Assembly: GCA_963803265.1 (NCBI GenBank)
Contig: CAWDLZ010000012.1
Coordinates: 372,001-436,000 of the forward strand
Length of the DNA stretch: 64,000 bases
Origin: CAIKMD01 sp963803265
Lineage (GTDB): Bacteria > Pseudomonadota > Alphaproteobacteria > ATCC43930 > CGMCC-115725
Direction: 5' to 3'
Shown here: in pieces, positions 34,474 to 43,223 of the stretch
Numbering within the stretch: the stretch's first letter is position 1
Layout of the letters: every line of letters starts with the position of its first letter
Position numbers and translations under genes: made by a program
The notes under the pieces: generated by a model
Databases searched by the model: none
What the model was told of the DNA's origin: nothing
The model's input: the letters and a program-made list of their open reading frames with translations, nothing else

Positions 34474-37172
34474 ATGCTCTCAAGCAATGCTCATCGGCCG
34501 CATCGCGCGCTGTCGCTGCTCGCCGGCCTCGCCCTCACGCTGCTCGGAAGCGCGAGCCCGGGCATGTCGGCCCGCGCCGAGGAAGCGGGCATAGTTCGCG
34601 CGACGCTTCCCAACGGGCTGCGCGTCGTCGTTGTCCGCAATACCTTGGCCCCGGTCGTCGCGACCTCGGTGAATTATCTGGTCGGGTCCGACGAGGCACC
34701 GGCGGGTTTCCCGGGCATGGCGCACGCGCAGGAGCACATGATGTTCCGCGGCAGCCCGGGCCTCTCGGCGGACCAACTCGCCGATATCGGCAGCATCTTG
34801 GGAGGCAATTTCAACGCGGACACGCGCGAGAGCGTCACGCAGTACCTGTTCACGGTCCCGGCCGAGGATGTCGATGTTGCCCTCCACATCGAGGCGTTGC
34901 GAATGCAGGGCGTGCTCGACACCGAGCGGGACTGGGACGAGGAGCGCGGAGCCATCGAGCAGGAAGTGGCGCGCGACCTCTCCAGCCCCGGTTACGTTCT
35001 CGACGCCAAGCTGCGTGCCGCATTGTTCGCCGGTACGCCCTACGAGCATGACGCGCTCGGCACGCGGCCGTCCTTCGATCAGACCACGGCAGCGATGCTC
35101 AAACATTTTTATGATGCGTGGTATGCGCCCAACAACGCCATCCTCGTCGTTGTCGGCGATATCGACGCGCGGGCGACCCTTGCCACGGTGCGGCGCCTGT
35201 TCGGCGCGATCAAGGCCAAGCCTTTGCCGGCACGCCCGAAAATCCTGCCAAAATCCGTCCTGCCGACGCCGATCAGCTTGGAGACCGACCGTCCCACCGG
35301 AGCGCAGATCATCGCCATGCGTATGCCGGGTCTCGACAGTCCGGATTATCCGGCATTGGAGGTCCTCGCCGACGTGCTGGGGAGCCGTCGCGGGGATCTT
35401 TACGCTCTCGTCCCCGCAGGCAAGGCGATACGCACCGACTTTTCGCTCGACTCGCTGCCAAAGGGCGGCATCGGCTCTGCCACGGTTTCCTTCGCCGAGG
35501 GCGACGATCCCAAGGCGATCGAGAGCGAGGTCCGTTCCATTCTGGAAAAAGTGGCGCGGGAGGGGGTGCCCGCCGACCTCGTCGCGGCCGCGAAGATCGA
35601 GGAGCGCCGCGAAGCCGAGTTCGAGAAAAACTCGATCCAGGGCTTGGCTTCCGCATGGGCCGAAGCGCTCGCCGTCGATGGCCTGAATTCGCCCGACGAC
35701 GACCTCGCGCGCATCGAGAAAGTAACCGTGGCCGACGTCAACCGCGCGGCGCGAAAATATCTGGACCTCGATCATGCGATCTCGGCGGTCATGCTCCCGC
35801 GAGGCTCGGGCAGACCGGTCGTCTCGAATGGCGGCTTCGGCGGACAAGAGAACATCGCGCTCGGCGAGGCCGGGCCGACGAAATTGCCGGATTGGGCCGA
35901 GACGGCGCTCGCTCGCTTGACCCAGCCGCCATCGACGATCCATCCGGTGGTCAGCGTTCTGCCGAACGGCCTCACCTTGATCGTTCAGCCCGAAGACGTG
36001 AGCGACACCGTCAGCGTCTACGGCCACGTCAAAAACCGCGCCGAGACGGAAGAGCCTCCCGGACAGGAAGGCGTATCGCAAATCCTCGACCAGCTCTTCT
36101 CCTACGGCACCGAGCAACGCGATCGGCTGGCGTTCGAGCGGGCTCTCGATCAAATCGGCGCCTATGAAAGAGCGGGAACCGATTTCGGGGTGGAGGTGCT
36201 GGCGCGGAATTTCGATCGCGGGATAGCACTTCTGGCCGACAACGAACTCCACCCCGCCTTGCCGCCCCAAGCGATGGAGATCGTGCGCCGTCAGCTCGCC
36301 CAGGTGGTCGCGGCCAGAACTCGCGAGCCCGTCCTATCTAAGCCAGCGATCGATAGCAGAGGCTCTTTATCCCAAGGACGATCCGTCTTTGCGCGAGGCG
36401 ACTCCGGAAACGGTTCGCTCGATCACGCTCGAGGATGTCCGCGCCTATTACCGCACCGTTCTCCGCCCGGACCTTGCCGCGATCGTCGTCATCGGCAAGA
36501 TCACTCCGCGGCAGGCGCGAGCGACCATCGAGAAATATTTCGGCGCCTGGACGGCCACGGGGCCGAAGCCGCAAACCGATTTGCCCGCGGCGCCGCCCAA
36601 TAGCGCCAACGCGATCGCGGTGCCGGATGCGAGCCGGGTGCAGGACACGGCGGTTCTCGCGCAAAATCTCGCGCTCACGCGCGCCGATCCCGACTATTAC
36701 GCGCTCGAGCTCGGAAGCGCCGTCTTGGGCGGCGGCTTCTACGCGTCGCGATTGAGCGTCGATTTGAGAAAGAATTCCGGACTCGTCTATTCCGTCGGTT
36801 CCGATGTGCAAGCCGGAAAGACGCGCAGCGCCTATTTCGTTCGCTATGCCTCCGACCCGGACAACGTAACGAAGGCCAGCGACATTGTCGTCCGCGAGCT
36901 CAAGGCGATGCAAACGGCGCCGGCGTCGGCGGACGAACTCGCCCGCGTCAAGGCGCTGCTTCTCCGTCAGATTCCGCTCGGAGAAGTCGAGCGTCTCTCG
37001 GATCGCGCGCGGCTTCACGCAAAGATGGGATCTCGACTTGCCGCTCGACGAGCCGACGATCGCGGCACGGCGTTATATCGCGCTCGGTCCAGCCGAGGTG
37101 CAGGCCGCGTTCCAGAAATGGATGCGCCCCGACGACCTGGTGCGCGTGAGCCAAGGGCCGCCGCCGCAATAG
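34474..37172 (+). CDS. M16-family zinc metallopeptidase with two frameshifts
   Basis: A secreted peptidase of about 898 residues. The signal region LSLLAGLALTLLGSAS is followed by the zinc motif GMAHAQEHMMF (HxxEH, about residues 77-87) and by the downstream glutamate region ERGAIEQEVARDL. The C-terminal half is the inactive M16 module (NGLTLIVQPEDV, then LTRADPDYYALELGSAVLGG). The frame shifts at CCC 36328-36330 and again at GG 37000-37001; each is a one-base surplus. The tail LGPAEVQAAFQKWM ends at 37172. Such proteins degrade oligopeptides in the periplasm. It seems out of place in a catabolic region. Confidence 0.8.
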
Positions 37173-37205
37173 CGGCCGGCCGATCGCGACGCCGGATTCT
37201 AGAAG

Positions 37206-37397
37206 CTACGATGCCTCGGCGCGTCTCACATGCACCGTGCGGTCATTCTCCCAGACTTCGAAGCCGCGAGCATACGCTCTCTGGAAGAATTCTTCGCTGG
37301 CGACCGCCACGGCCTTTTCGTCGCTCTCGCTTTCGATGGTGTCGGCTCCGAGCAGCCGGCCGTCGGCTCCGAAGAACTAACAGCGGTATCGAGCCAT
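37206..37397 (-). pseudogene. Small conserved-looking protein with an in-frame amber stop
   Basis: ATG 37397 has a strong SD (GTAGGAGGACG). The frame reads MARYRC, TAG at 37379-37377, then FFGADGRLLGADTIESESDE and FFQRAYARGFEVWEN to TAG 37208-37206. It resembles small alphaproteobacterial proteins of the form MARYR-x-FFF-x-ADG, where the blocked codon would normally be aromatic. The codon use after the stop is gene-like, so this is a recently interrupted gene or a sequence error. No function is known. The surrounding bases (37173-37523) hold nothing else. Confidence 0.55.
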
Positions 37398-37523
37398 CTC
37401 GTCCTCCTACCTCGCTGTCCACCCTCCTCGCTGGCGCAATTTTTATTTTTTGAAAGCTTAAGCCGATAAGGTGGCGAAATTATGTCGCCACAAACTGCCG
37501 CTTCGATCGGCGGAGTTGGACGA

Positions 37524-38762
37524 TCAGCGCGCCGCCGCTTCCGCTCGGCCCGCGAGCCGCCTGATCTTGAGGTCGGATAGGGCAGGCTCGAGGTTGAACA
37601 CGCGCTTGGCGTTGCCGCCCAGAATATTGCGCTTGGCGGTCTCGGAGAGGAACGGCAGATCGTAGATCGTGCTGGGCAGGTCCATGTCCCAATGCGGATA
37701 GTCCGACGCGTAGAGGAGTTGCGTCTCGGCGTTGATCATCTTGAACGTCAATTCGAGCGCCTCGCGGTTGTGCACCATCTCCATCGGCTGCGTCGAATAA
37801 TACATCTCGCGCATGTAGTCGCTCGGCTTGCGCTTGAGCAACGGCACCTCCGAGCTGCGCATCATCCATTCATTGTCGAGCCGCTGCATCAGGAACGGAA
37901 TCCAGGCGAGCCCGCTTTCGACCCAGATCGTCCTGAGCTTCGGGAAGCGCTCGGGCAAGCCATTGCACAGCCAGTTCGTGCAATGGAGAATGTTGAACCA
38001 GCTGAAGCCGAGCGCATGCGCCGCCATGAAGCGGTTGCATAGGTTCAGGCTTTGATCGCCCCCGCCGCCGAACTGGCTGTGAAAGACGAGCGGCAGGCCG
38101 CGTTCCTCGATGGCGGCATAGGTCTTCATATAGGCGTTGTCGTAGAGCGCCTTGTGCCGCGCGGTGCACACCGTGAAACCGATCACGCCCTTCTTGCCGG
38201 CGAAATCCTGCACGACCTTGTACGCCGCCTCGGGATCGTTCATCGGGAGATAGAGCGACGATTTGATGCGCGGCTCTTCGGCCAGAACCGTCTCGCAGAG
38301 CCAGCGATTATAGGCGCGCGCGAGCGCGACCTCGACCTCGACCCGGGGCGTCAGCCCGAGGGCAAGCATCGGCGTCGGAAAGAGGCAAAGGAGGTCGATC
38401 CCGATCGCATCCATCCAGCGCCGGGTCAGCGCGATATCGCGATGCGTCCCCGCCGGCGTCTTCTCTCGGCGTCTTCCCGGGTAACGGGTGACCCGACCGG
38501 CAAGCGGCTGATAATTGCCGCCTCCGGTGATGCCGACGCCGCCGAAGCCCTGGTATTTGGCCTGGCTCCGCAGGACCGGATCTTCGATGAACTCGCAAAT
38601 CTGCGAGAAGGATTCGGTCTCGTAATGGTGGCCATCGACGTCGATGATCGGGAAATCCTCGTAACGGCGCTGGATCGCCTGCTGGGCGGCGTGCTGCAAC
38701 AGCGTCGTCGTGTCGAACTCGGCAACCGATAAATCGCGGAAACTGGTTTGCAGCGTGTCCAT
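37524..38762 (-). CDS. Amidohydrolase-2 family protein (copy B)
   Basis: A 412-residue TIM-barrel metalloprotein and the close paralogue of the 17281-18510 product. Conserved blocks are IDVDGHHYETESF (about residues 39-51), LVFHSQFGGGGDQ (about 224-236), LHCTNWLCNG and YASDYPHWDMD. Copy B has FHSQFGG where copy A has YHGAFAW, which marks a different substrate pocket. Members of this superfamily decarboxylate or hydrolyse ring acids. The cupin gene ends just before its start (TAG then two bases then ATG), so the two are one unit on the - strand, with an SCP2 protein, a Rieske oxygenase and a UbiD enzyme upstream. Confidence 0.87.
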   Translation of the reverse strand: MDTLQTSFRDLSVAEFDTTTLLQHAAQQAIQRRYEDFPIIDVDGHHYETESFSQICEFIEDPVLRSQAKYQGFGGVGITGGGNYQPLAGRVTRYPGRRREKTPAGTHRDIALTRRWMDAIGIDLLCLFPTPMLALGLTPRVEVEVALARAYNRWLCETVLAEEPRIKSSLYLPMNDPEAAYKVVQDFAGKKGVIGFTVCTARHKALYDNAYMKTYAAIEERGLPLVFHSQFGGGGDQSLNLCNRFMAAHALGFSWFNILHCTNWLCNGLPERFPKLRTIWVESGLAWIPFLMQRLDNEWMMRSSEVPLLKRKPSDYMREMYYSTQPMEMVHNREALELTFKMINAETQLLYASDYPHWDMDLPSTIYDLPFLSETAKRNILGGNAKRVFNLEPALSDLKIRRLAGRAEAAAR

Positions 38763-38764
38763 CT

Positions 38765-39137
38765 CTAATCGCGCTCCAACAGCGACTTCTTGAGGTGCGC
38801 CGTGGGCTTGAGGAAAAACACGAGCATCGTGCAACCCTTGGGCGCGACCGGCGCGTGGCGGCTGCCCTTGGCGCGGATAACGAAATGGCCGGCGCTGCAT
38901 TCCCCTTCGTCGTCGACCAGCGATCCTTCGAGCACCAGCGTCTGCTCGAGTATCCTCGTGCCGGTGCGCGGGAATGCCGGCCCCCGGCTCCATCTTCGTC
39001 ATGATGGTCAGCAGGTCGGTCTCAGGGTCGTGATAGAGAACCTTCATTCGGGTTCCCGGCGAGGTCTCGATCCAAGGCACCGATTCGATATCGACGAAGC
39101 GCGATGCCAGCGCGCCGACCGATGAAGCTTCCGCCAT
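38765..39137 (-). CDS. Small cupin-domain protein, frameshifted
   Basis: A cupin of about 123 residues read from two frames: ASRFVDIESVPWIETSPGTR and MEPGAGIPAHRHE, then ILEQTLVLEGSLVDDEGE, GHFVIRAKGSRHAP and AHLKKSLLERD. Metal-type residues are the HRH of PAHRHE, E in EQTLVLEG, and H in SRHAP, as in ChrR-like or quercetinase-like small cupins. One extra base at about 38954-38955 breaks the frame after HRHE. The gene lies directly before copy B of the amidohydrolase. It may bind a metal as an accessory dioxygenase or isomerase; activity is unknown. Confidence 0.72.
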
Positions 39138-39212
39138 TGTCGCCTCCCTGAATCCCAAAGCCTCGTAAGCCTACGCCCGCTCGAGCACGCGGTCCATCGG
39201 ATCGGGCCGCGC

Positions 39213-39554
39213 TCAGCGCGCGTGTCCCGAGGTCTCAGCCGCGATGCGGGCAAGGAAAGGCTGGATCTGCACCGCGAGCCCGGGACGGCCCTCGACGCCA
39301 CGCACGAATTTCATGAAGGCGGCGCCGCACGGGATTTCCCCCGTCAACGCCTTTTGCAGGAACGGGGCCGCCATCTTGATCGTGCAATCGGCCGGCCGAT
39401 CCGTCGTCGAGATGCGGGCCGGCTTGGCGCTGCTGTCGATGACGATCACGCCGTCGGCGCCGGCGTCGAATTTGACCACGGCGCCGCCGATCCCGACATC
39501 ATCGCCGGCGAATTGCGTCAGCCGCCGGGTTATGAAGTCGACCAGCTCGCTCAT
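39213..39554 (-). CDS. SCP2 sterol-binding domain protein
   Basis: A 113-residue SCP2-like domain. GGAVVKFDAGADGVIVIDS (about residues 23-41) and DCTIKMAAPFLQKALTGE followed by AFMKFVRGVEG (about 57-90) match the SCP2 fold, which has a hydrophobic tunnel for lipids or CoA esters. It starts one base after the Rieske oxygenase stop, so the two are co-expressed. A tunnel protein beside an oxygenase suggests a hydrophobic or CoA-linked substrate, though that is inferred. Confidence 0.85.
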   Translation of the reverse strand: MSELVDFITRRLTQFAGDDVGIGGAVVKFDAGADGVIVIDSSAKPARISTTDRPADCTIKMAAPFLQKALTGEIPCGAAFMKFVRGVEGRPGLAVQIQPFLARIAAETSGHAR

Positions 39555-39555
39555 G

Positions 39556-40635
39556 TCATGATTCTTCCTGCCTGACCATCTGGTTCAGCACGCGGCGCGC
39601 GCGCAGCGCACCGGCGTCCGCCCTGAAGCTCACTTCCTCGGGCAGGTCGCAGCCTTGCCGCAACAGCACCTCAATCCCCTCGATCGCGTAGAGGTCCTGG
39701 TCTTGAATCGCCCAGGAAGTGTCGCTCGCGAAGGCGTCCCAGGCGGGATCGTTCTGGTGAAAATCGCGCAATTCGGCCCAGAACCAATGGGTCGTCGCTT
39801 CGGTCTCGGGCGTGAAGGTCAGCGCGACGCGAAGGCTCTTCGGCGCGGCGGACGGGTTCTTCGGGTCGTACATCTCGATCCAGACGCAATGCGTCACCGG
39901 CGGGCAAAAATGTCCGACCAGCGCGCGTGGCGCGAAATCGTAATCGACGTCGAACAGCATGCGGAAGAACGGGCTGATCTTCTCGTTGGGGTCGAACCAG
40001 CGGGTCCTGATCCAGCGCCCCGCCTCCGACACCTCGGGCGGCGTATGCAGGCGGCCGCCGCTTTCGAATTGGCCCAGGTGAAGAAACGATATATGCGTGT
40101 CGTCGATCAAATTCTCATTGCACAGGCCATAGCGGCCATTCACGTGCCGGTATTTGTGCTCGACCGTCCAGAAGCCCTCGCTGCCCATGCCGAGATAGCT
40201 TTGCTCGGGAATATCGGCGGGATCGGCCTTGGCGGGATCGCCCATCCAAATCCAGACCCATTTCTCGCGCTCGACCACGGGATAAACCTTGACGCCGCAT
40301 TTCGGCGGCACGGTGGCTTGGCTCGGCACCTCGACGCAGGCGCCGGTTTCATCGAAGAGAGAGCCGTGGTAGATGCAGCGAATGCCGTCCTTGTAAGGCC
40401 TGCCCTTCGACAGAGGCATGAAGCGATGAGGACAGACGTCGTGCATCGCGACGACCTTGCCCGCCGCGGTACGGTAGAGCACGATCGGTTGGTTGAGGAT
40501 CGTTCGCGCCAGCAGCGACGGCCCGATCTCGCGCCCCTGGGCGCAGACGTACCAGGCATTCCGTATGAGCTTATGGACGAAGGCGTCGGGCCGGTTGGAG
40601 TTCGACGCCAAGCTTCCGGGTGCGACGGCGCGCAT
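39556..40635 (-). CDS. Rieske oxygenase (vanillate O-demethylase-like)
   Basis: A 359-residue oxygenase. The Rieske motif is VCPHRFMPLSKGR (about residues 66-78) and CIYHGSLFD (about 86-94). The mononuclear iron motif is ENLIDDTHISFLH (about 174-186). Size and motif spacing resemble VanA-like and other monooxygenase-type Rieske proteins rather than two-subunit dioxygenases, so demethylation or side-chain hydroxylation of a ring acid is plausible. ATG 40635 has GGGAGGAATC upstream. It is followed at once by the SCP2 gene. The Rieske ferredoxin at 16560 is the only visible carrier, but it is 23 kb away. Confidence 0.87.
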   Translation of the reverse strand: MRAVAPGSLASNSNRPDAFVHKLIRNAWYVCAQGREIGPSLLARTILNQPIVLYRTAAGKVVAMHDVCPHRFMPLSKGRPYKDGIRCIYHGSLFDETGACVEVPSQATVPPKCGVKVYPVVEREKWVWIWMGDPAKADPADIPEQSYLGMGSEGFWTVEHKYRHVNGRYGLCNENLIDDTHISFLHLGQFESGGRLHTPPEVSEAGRWIRTRWFDPNEKISPFFRMLFDVDYDFAPRALVGHFCPPVTHCVWIEMYDPKNPSAAPKSLRVALTFTPETEATTHWFWAELRDFHQNDPAWDAFASDTSWAIQDQDLYAIEGIEVLLRQGCDLPEEVSFRADAGALRARRVLNQMVRQEES

Positions 40636-40703
40636 GATTCCTCCCGCTCGTTGCCCTCAATTAGATCATCTTCCCCCGGCTTGGGCAACCCGTTCGCGGT
40701 CCA

Positions 40704-42125
40704 TCATTCGCCGGAAGCGGCGTCGCGCGGCAGGTAATCCGTCAATCTCGTTCGTTTCATCGCGTCTCTCGGCACCTCCGAGCGCGCGCCGAACGCGAAA
40801 TCCTTCGGGCGCGTCGCGTCGATCACTACCTTGCCGCCCCAGTTGGTCGGCGCGAAGCCGGGATTGTAAGCCAGGTGCGGCGCGAATTTTCCGCCGAATA
40901 TCTTCACGTCGCGCGCCAAGCTGGCATAAGTATGGAGCGCCCATAGCACTTCCTTTTCGTCGAACACATCGATGTCGTCATCGACGACGACGACATTGTG
41001 CAGGATCGGCGTCTCCTCGAAGGCGATGCGCCCTATTGCCTCGGCCTGGCCGGGCTCGATGCCGCGAACCGAGATATAGGCGGCGAGCAACCCGCTGCCC
41101 GAATCCGGCAAATGAATCGCGTGCAGGTTCGGAAAGCGCGGCCTGAGGCAGGTCTCGAGCGAGGCTTCGGTCGAGATGGCATTGAGCGGAAAGCTGTCGC
41201 GAAAGCCCGCGAAGATGTCCTGGATGATGGCATTGCGGCGAAAGGTGATTGCCTTGACCTGGAACACGGGCCGGAGACATTGCGCTTGATAGAGGCGCGG
41301 CACCTCGCCGAAAGGATCGCAAATTTCCCGCTCGCCGGGAGGAATCTCGCCCTCGATGATCGCTTCCGCGTCGGCCGGAACCATGAACCGGTCGCCCCAG
41401 GTGAGCGACGGCGTCAAGCGCAGCTTCTCGCCGAGGAACGAGCCGAGCATCGCGTAATCGTCCGTCCCGCCGGTATTGTGGGCGAGGCTTCCCATGTGGA
41501 AGGCCGGATGGTGGCCGAGCACGTTGATGATCGGGGCGGGCTCGTTGCGTTGCTCGTACTCTTTCACCATGCGGCCGAGATCCCGCGTCTGGATGCTCAC
41601 GACCATCCGTTGCGGGTCCCCTTTGTAAAACGTCTTGGCGAAAGAGACGTCGTAAAATCCCTTTGCCGAGCGCATGACATGGGTCATGGTCAAGGTCGGG
41701 CCCAGATCCATCGCGAAATGCCGGACGATCGGCAGGCGGCCGACATCCGCCTCGCTGCCGCGCCAGATACATTCGCGCACCGGCGCCCGATCGGGCGCGA
41801 TGGTTTCGGGTGCGATCGTGCCGCGGGCCATCCGGGCATAGGCCAGGCTCAAATCGTAATGGGGCGTCGCCGGATCGACGCCGAACATGAGGGCGCAGCG
41901 CGACCGCGACGCTTGCAGATTGCTGAGGAGCGAGAAGGCCGAGGGCCGGTCGTAAAGATCGGTCGGGTTCTTGAAGAGAACCGCCGGGTACCGGCCGTCA
42001 TCCTCCAATTGCTTGAGCAGCGCCGTCACGTCGAAATCATGCGGCCTCACCGGCCGCTCGATCTCGAGCAACGCGCCGCGATGGGACCGAAGCTGATCGA
42101 GGAAGCTGCGGAGATTTTTGGCCAC
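40704..42125 (-). CDS. UbiD-family (prenylated-FMN) decarboxylase
   Basis: A 473-residue UbiD-like enzyme. Conserved regions are PTLTMTHVMRS (about residues 144-154), NVLGHHPAFHMGSLAHNTGG and IEGEIPPGEREICDPFGE (about 263-280), which includes the acidic pair of the active site. LHNVVVVDDDIDVFDEKEV carries the later catalytic acid. Such enzymes use prenylated FMN, made by a UbiX partner, to decarboxylate or carboxylate aromatic or unsaturated acids. No ubiX gene is adjacent. GTG 42125 has GAAGGATGG upstream. The position beside a Rieske oxygenase suggests removal of a ring carboxylate in the same path. Confidence 0.9.
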   Translation of the reverse strand: MAKNLRSFLDQLRSHRGALLEIERPVRPHDFDVTALLKQLEDDGRYPAVLFKNPTDLYDRPSAFSLLSNLQASRSRCALMFGVDPATPHYDLSLAYARMARGTIAPETIAPDRAPVRECIWRGSEADVGRLPIVRHFAMDLGPTLTMTHVMRSAKGFYDVSFAKTFYKGDPQRMVVSIQTRDLGRMVKEYEQRNEPAPIINVLGHHPAFHMGSLAHNTGGTDDYAMLGSFLGEKLRLTPSLTWGDRFMVPADAEAIIEGEIPPGEREICDPFGEVPRLYQAQCLRPVFQVKAITFRRNAIIQDIFAGFRDSFPLNAISTEASLETCLRPRFPNLHAIHLPDSGSGLLAAYISVRGIEPGQAEAIGRIAFEETPILHNVVVVDDDIDVFDEKEVLWALHTYASLARDVKIFGGKFAPHLAYNPGFAPTNWGGKVVIDATRPKDFAFGARSEVPRDAMKRTRLTDYLPRDAASGE

Positions 42126-42148
42126 GATCCATCCTTCTCTTTAGGAAC

Positions 42149-42517
42149 TCACGCGCCGAGGACGAACAAGCCCAATACCGCGAGAAATCCCAGCGCCCAG
42201 ACGATCGACCGCGGCGTCGCCCAATCGGCGACATACATGACCGTATAAAGGATGCGCAACAAGACGAAGGCGCCGGCGAGCGCGTCGATCCCGTTCTGCG
42301 GGGCATGGGCGAGCTCCGCGACGATGACGGCCGCGGCAAAGAGGGGAAACGCCTCGAAATGATTGCGATGGGCCCAGTCGGCGCGCTGCCGCCAGCCGGT
42401 CAGCGCGTCGAGGTCGCGGCGCGGCGCGCGGTTGTCGATGCCAGCCGATTTCGCGAGGACCACGGTGAGATAGGGCAGGAACCCGGCGCCCAAGATCATC
42501 CAATAGGCGAAGGTCAC
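42149..42517 (-). CDS. MAPEG-family membrane protein
   Basis: A 122-residue protein with four hydrophobic helices: TFAYWMILGAGFLPYLTVVL, FPLFAAAVIVAELAHA, ALAGAFVLLRILYTVMYVAD and IVWALGFLAVLGLFVLG. The motif RADWAHRNHFEAFPLFAA matches bacterial MAPEG proteins (glutathione transferase-like membrane enzymes). It starts at GTG 42517, nine bases after the carboxymuconolactone-decarboxylase-like gene stop. The function is unknown; glutathione-dependent detoxification is possible. Confidence 0.85.
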   Translation of the reverse strand: MTFAYWMILGAGFLPYLTVVLAKSAGIDNRAPRRDLDALTGWRQRADWAHRNHFEAFPLFAAAVIVAELAHAPQNGIDALAGAFVLLRILYTVMYVADWATPRSIVWALGFLAVLGLFVLGA

Positions 42518-42526
42518 CGTGGCGCC

Positions 42527-43120
42527 TCACGGCACCGGCAGAAGCGGCTTCTGACCGGGATCGAGCTGCATGCCGAAGGTCGCGAGCAGCGCTGCCGTGC
42601 CGGCGTAATTGCCCATGAGCGCGACGATGTTGACGAGCTTGCGCGGGCCGAACTGCTTCAGGGCGCGCGCGAAAGTCGCGGCCGCGACCGCCTTGGTGCG
42701 GAAAACCTCGCGGCCGAGATCGACGATGATCGCATCCGCCTCGTCGAGCCCGCCGGTGCTCTTGCGGTGCTTGATGATCTCGACGATCGCCGGCGACACG
42801 CCCTCGCGCAACGCCTCGGGCTCGTGCGCCGCCCATTCGAACTGGCTGTCGAATTCGCGCGCCGTCGTGAGAATGGCGATCTCGCGAACCCGTCCCCCGA
42901 GCCCGGCCTCGTGCCGCAGATAGTGGTTCACCGGCCGCGCGAAACGGGAATATTGGGGGCTATAAAGCTGGATGCCGCCGGGGCCTCGCATGCCCCGGAT
43001 CGTGCCGCCCTTCGGGTCGGCGATGAGGTCGTAGGCGCGGCGCCCGTCCTCGTCCAACGCGTCGCGCTTCGGGACCGGCAACCTGAATCCGGATTCCGGA
43101 TCGACATCTTCGGGGTACAT
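42527..43120 (-). CDS. Carboxymuconolactone decarboxylase/AhpD-like protein
   Basis: A 197-residue protein of the CMD/AhpD superfamily. GLGGRVREIAILTTAREFDSQFEWAAHEPEA contains the EW..HE motif (about residues 81-107), and GREVFRTKAVAAATFARALK follows the family pattern. The AhpD CxxC is absent (here EWAAHE), so it is closer to gamma-carboxymuconolactone decarboxylase-like proteins. It is the first gene of the - strand run leading to the UbiD enzyme. An in-frame start at 43138 would add six residues. The substrate is unknown. Confidence 0.85.
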   Translation of the reverse strand: MYPEDVDPESGFRLPVPKRDALDEDGRRAYDLIADPKGGTIRGMRGPGGIQLYSPQYSRFARPVNHYLRHEAGLGGRVREIAILTTAREFDSQFEWAAHEPEALREGVSPAIVEIIKHRKSTGGLDEADAIIVDLGREVFRTKAVAAATFARALKQFGPRKLVNIVALMGNYAGTAALLATFGMQLDPGQKPLLPVP

Positions 43121-43223
43121 GGCAAGTCTTTCTCGCAAATTGGCTCGTCGAGTCTATGATAAGGGGACCGCGTGTCAACGGAACCGAAGGCTGGCTTACG
43201 AGCTCGCGGGGGAGGACCGGCGC

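Noticed and set aside
34480..36270. Long - strand open frame opposite the M16 peptidase gene
   Set aside because: Antisense shadow; the + strand has the HxxEH motif and a signal peptide.
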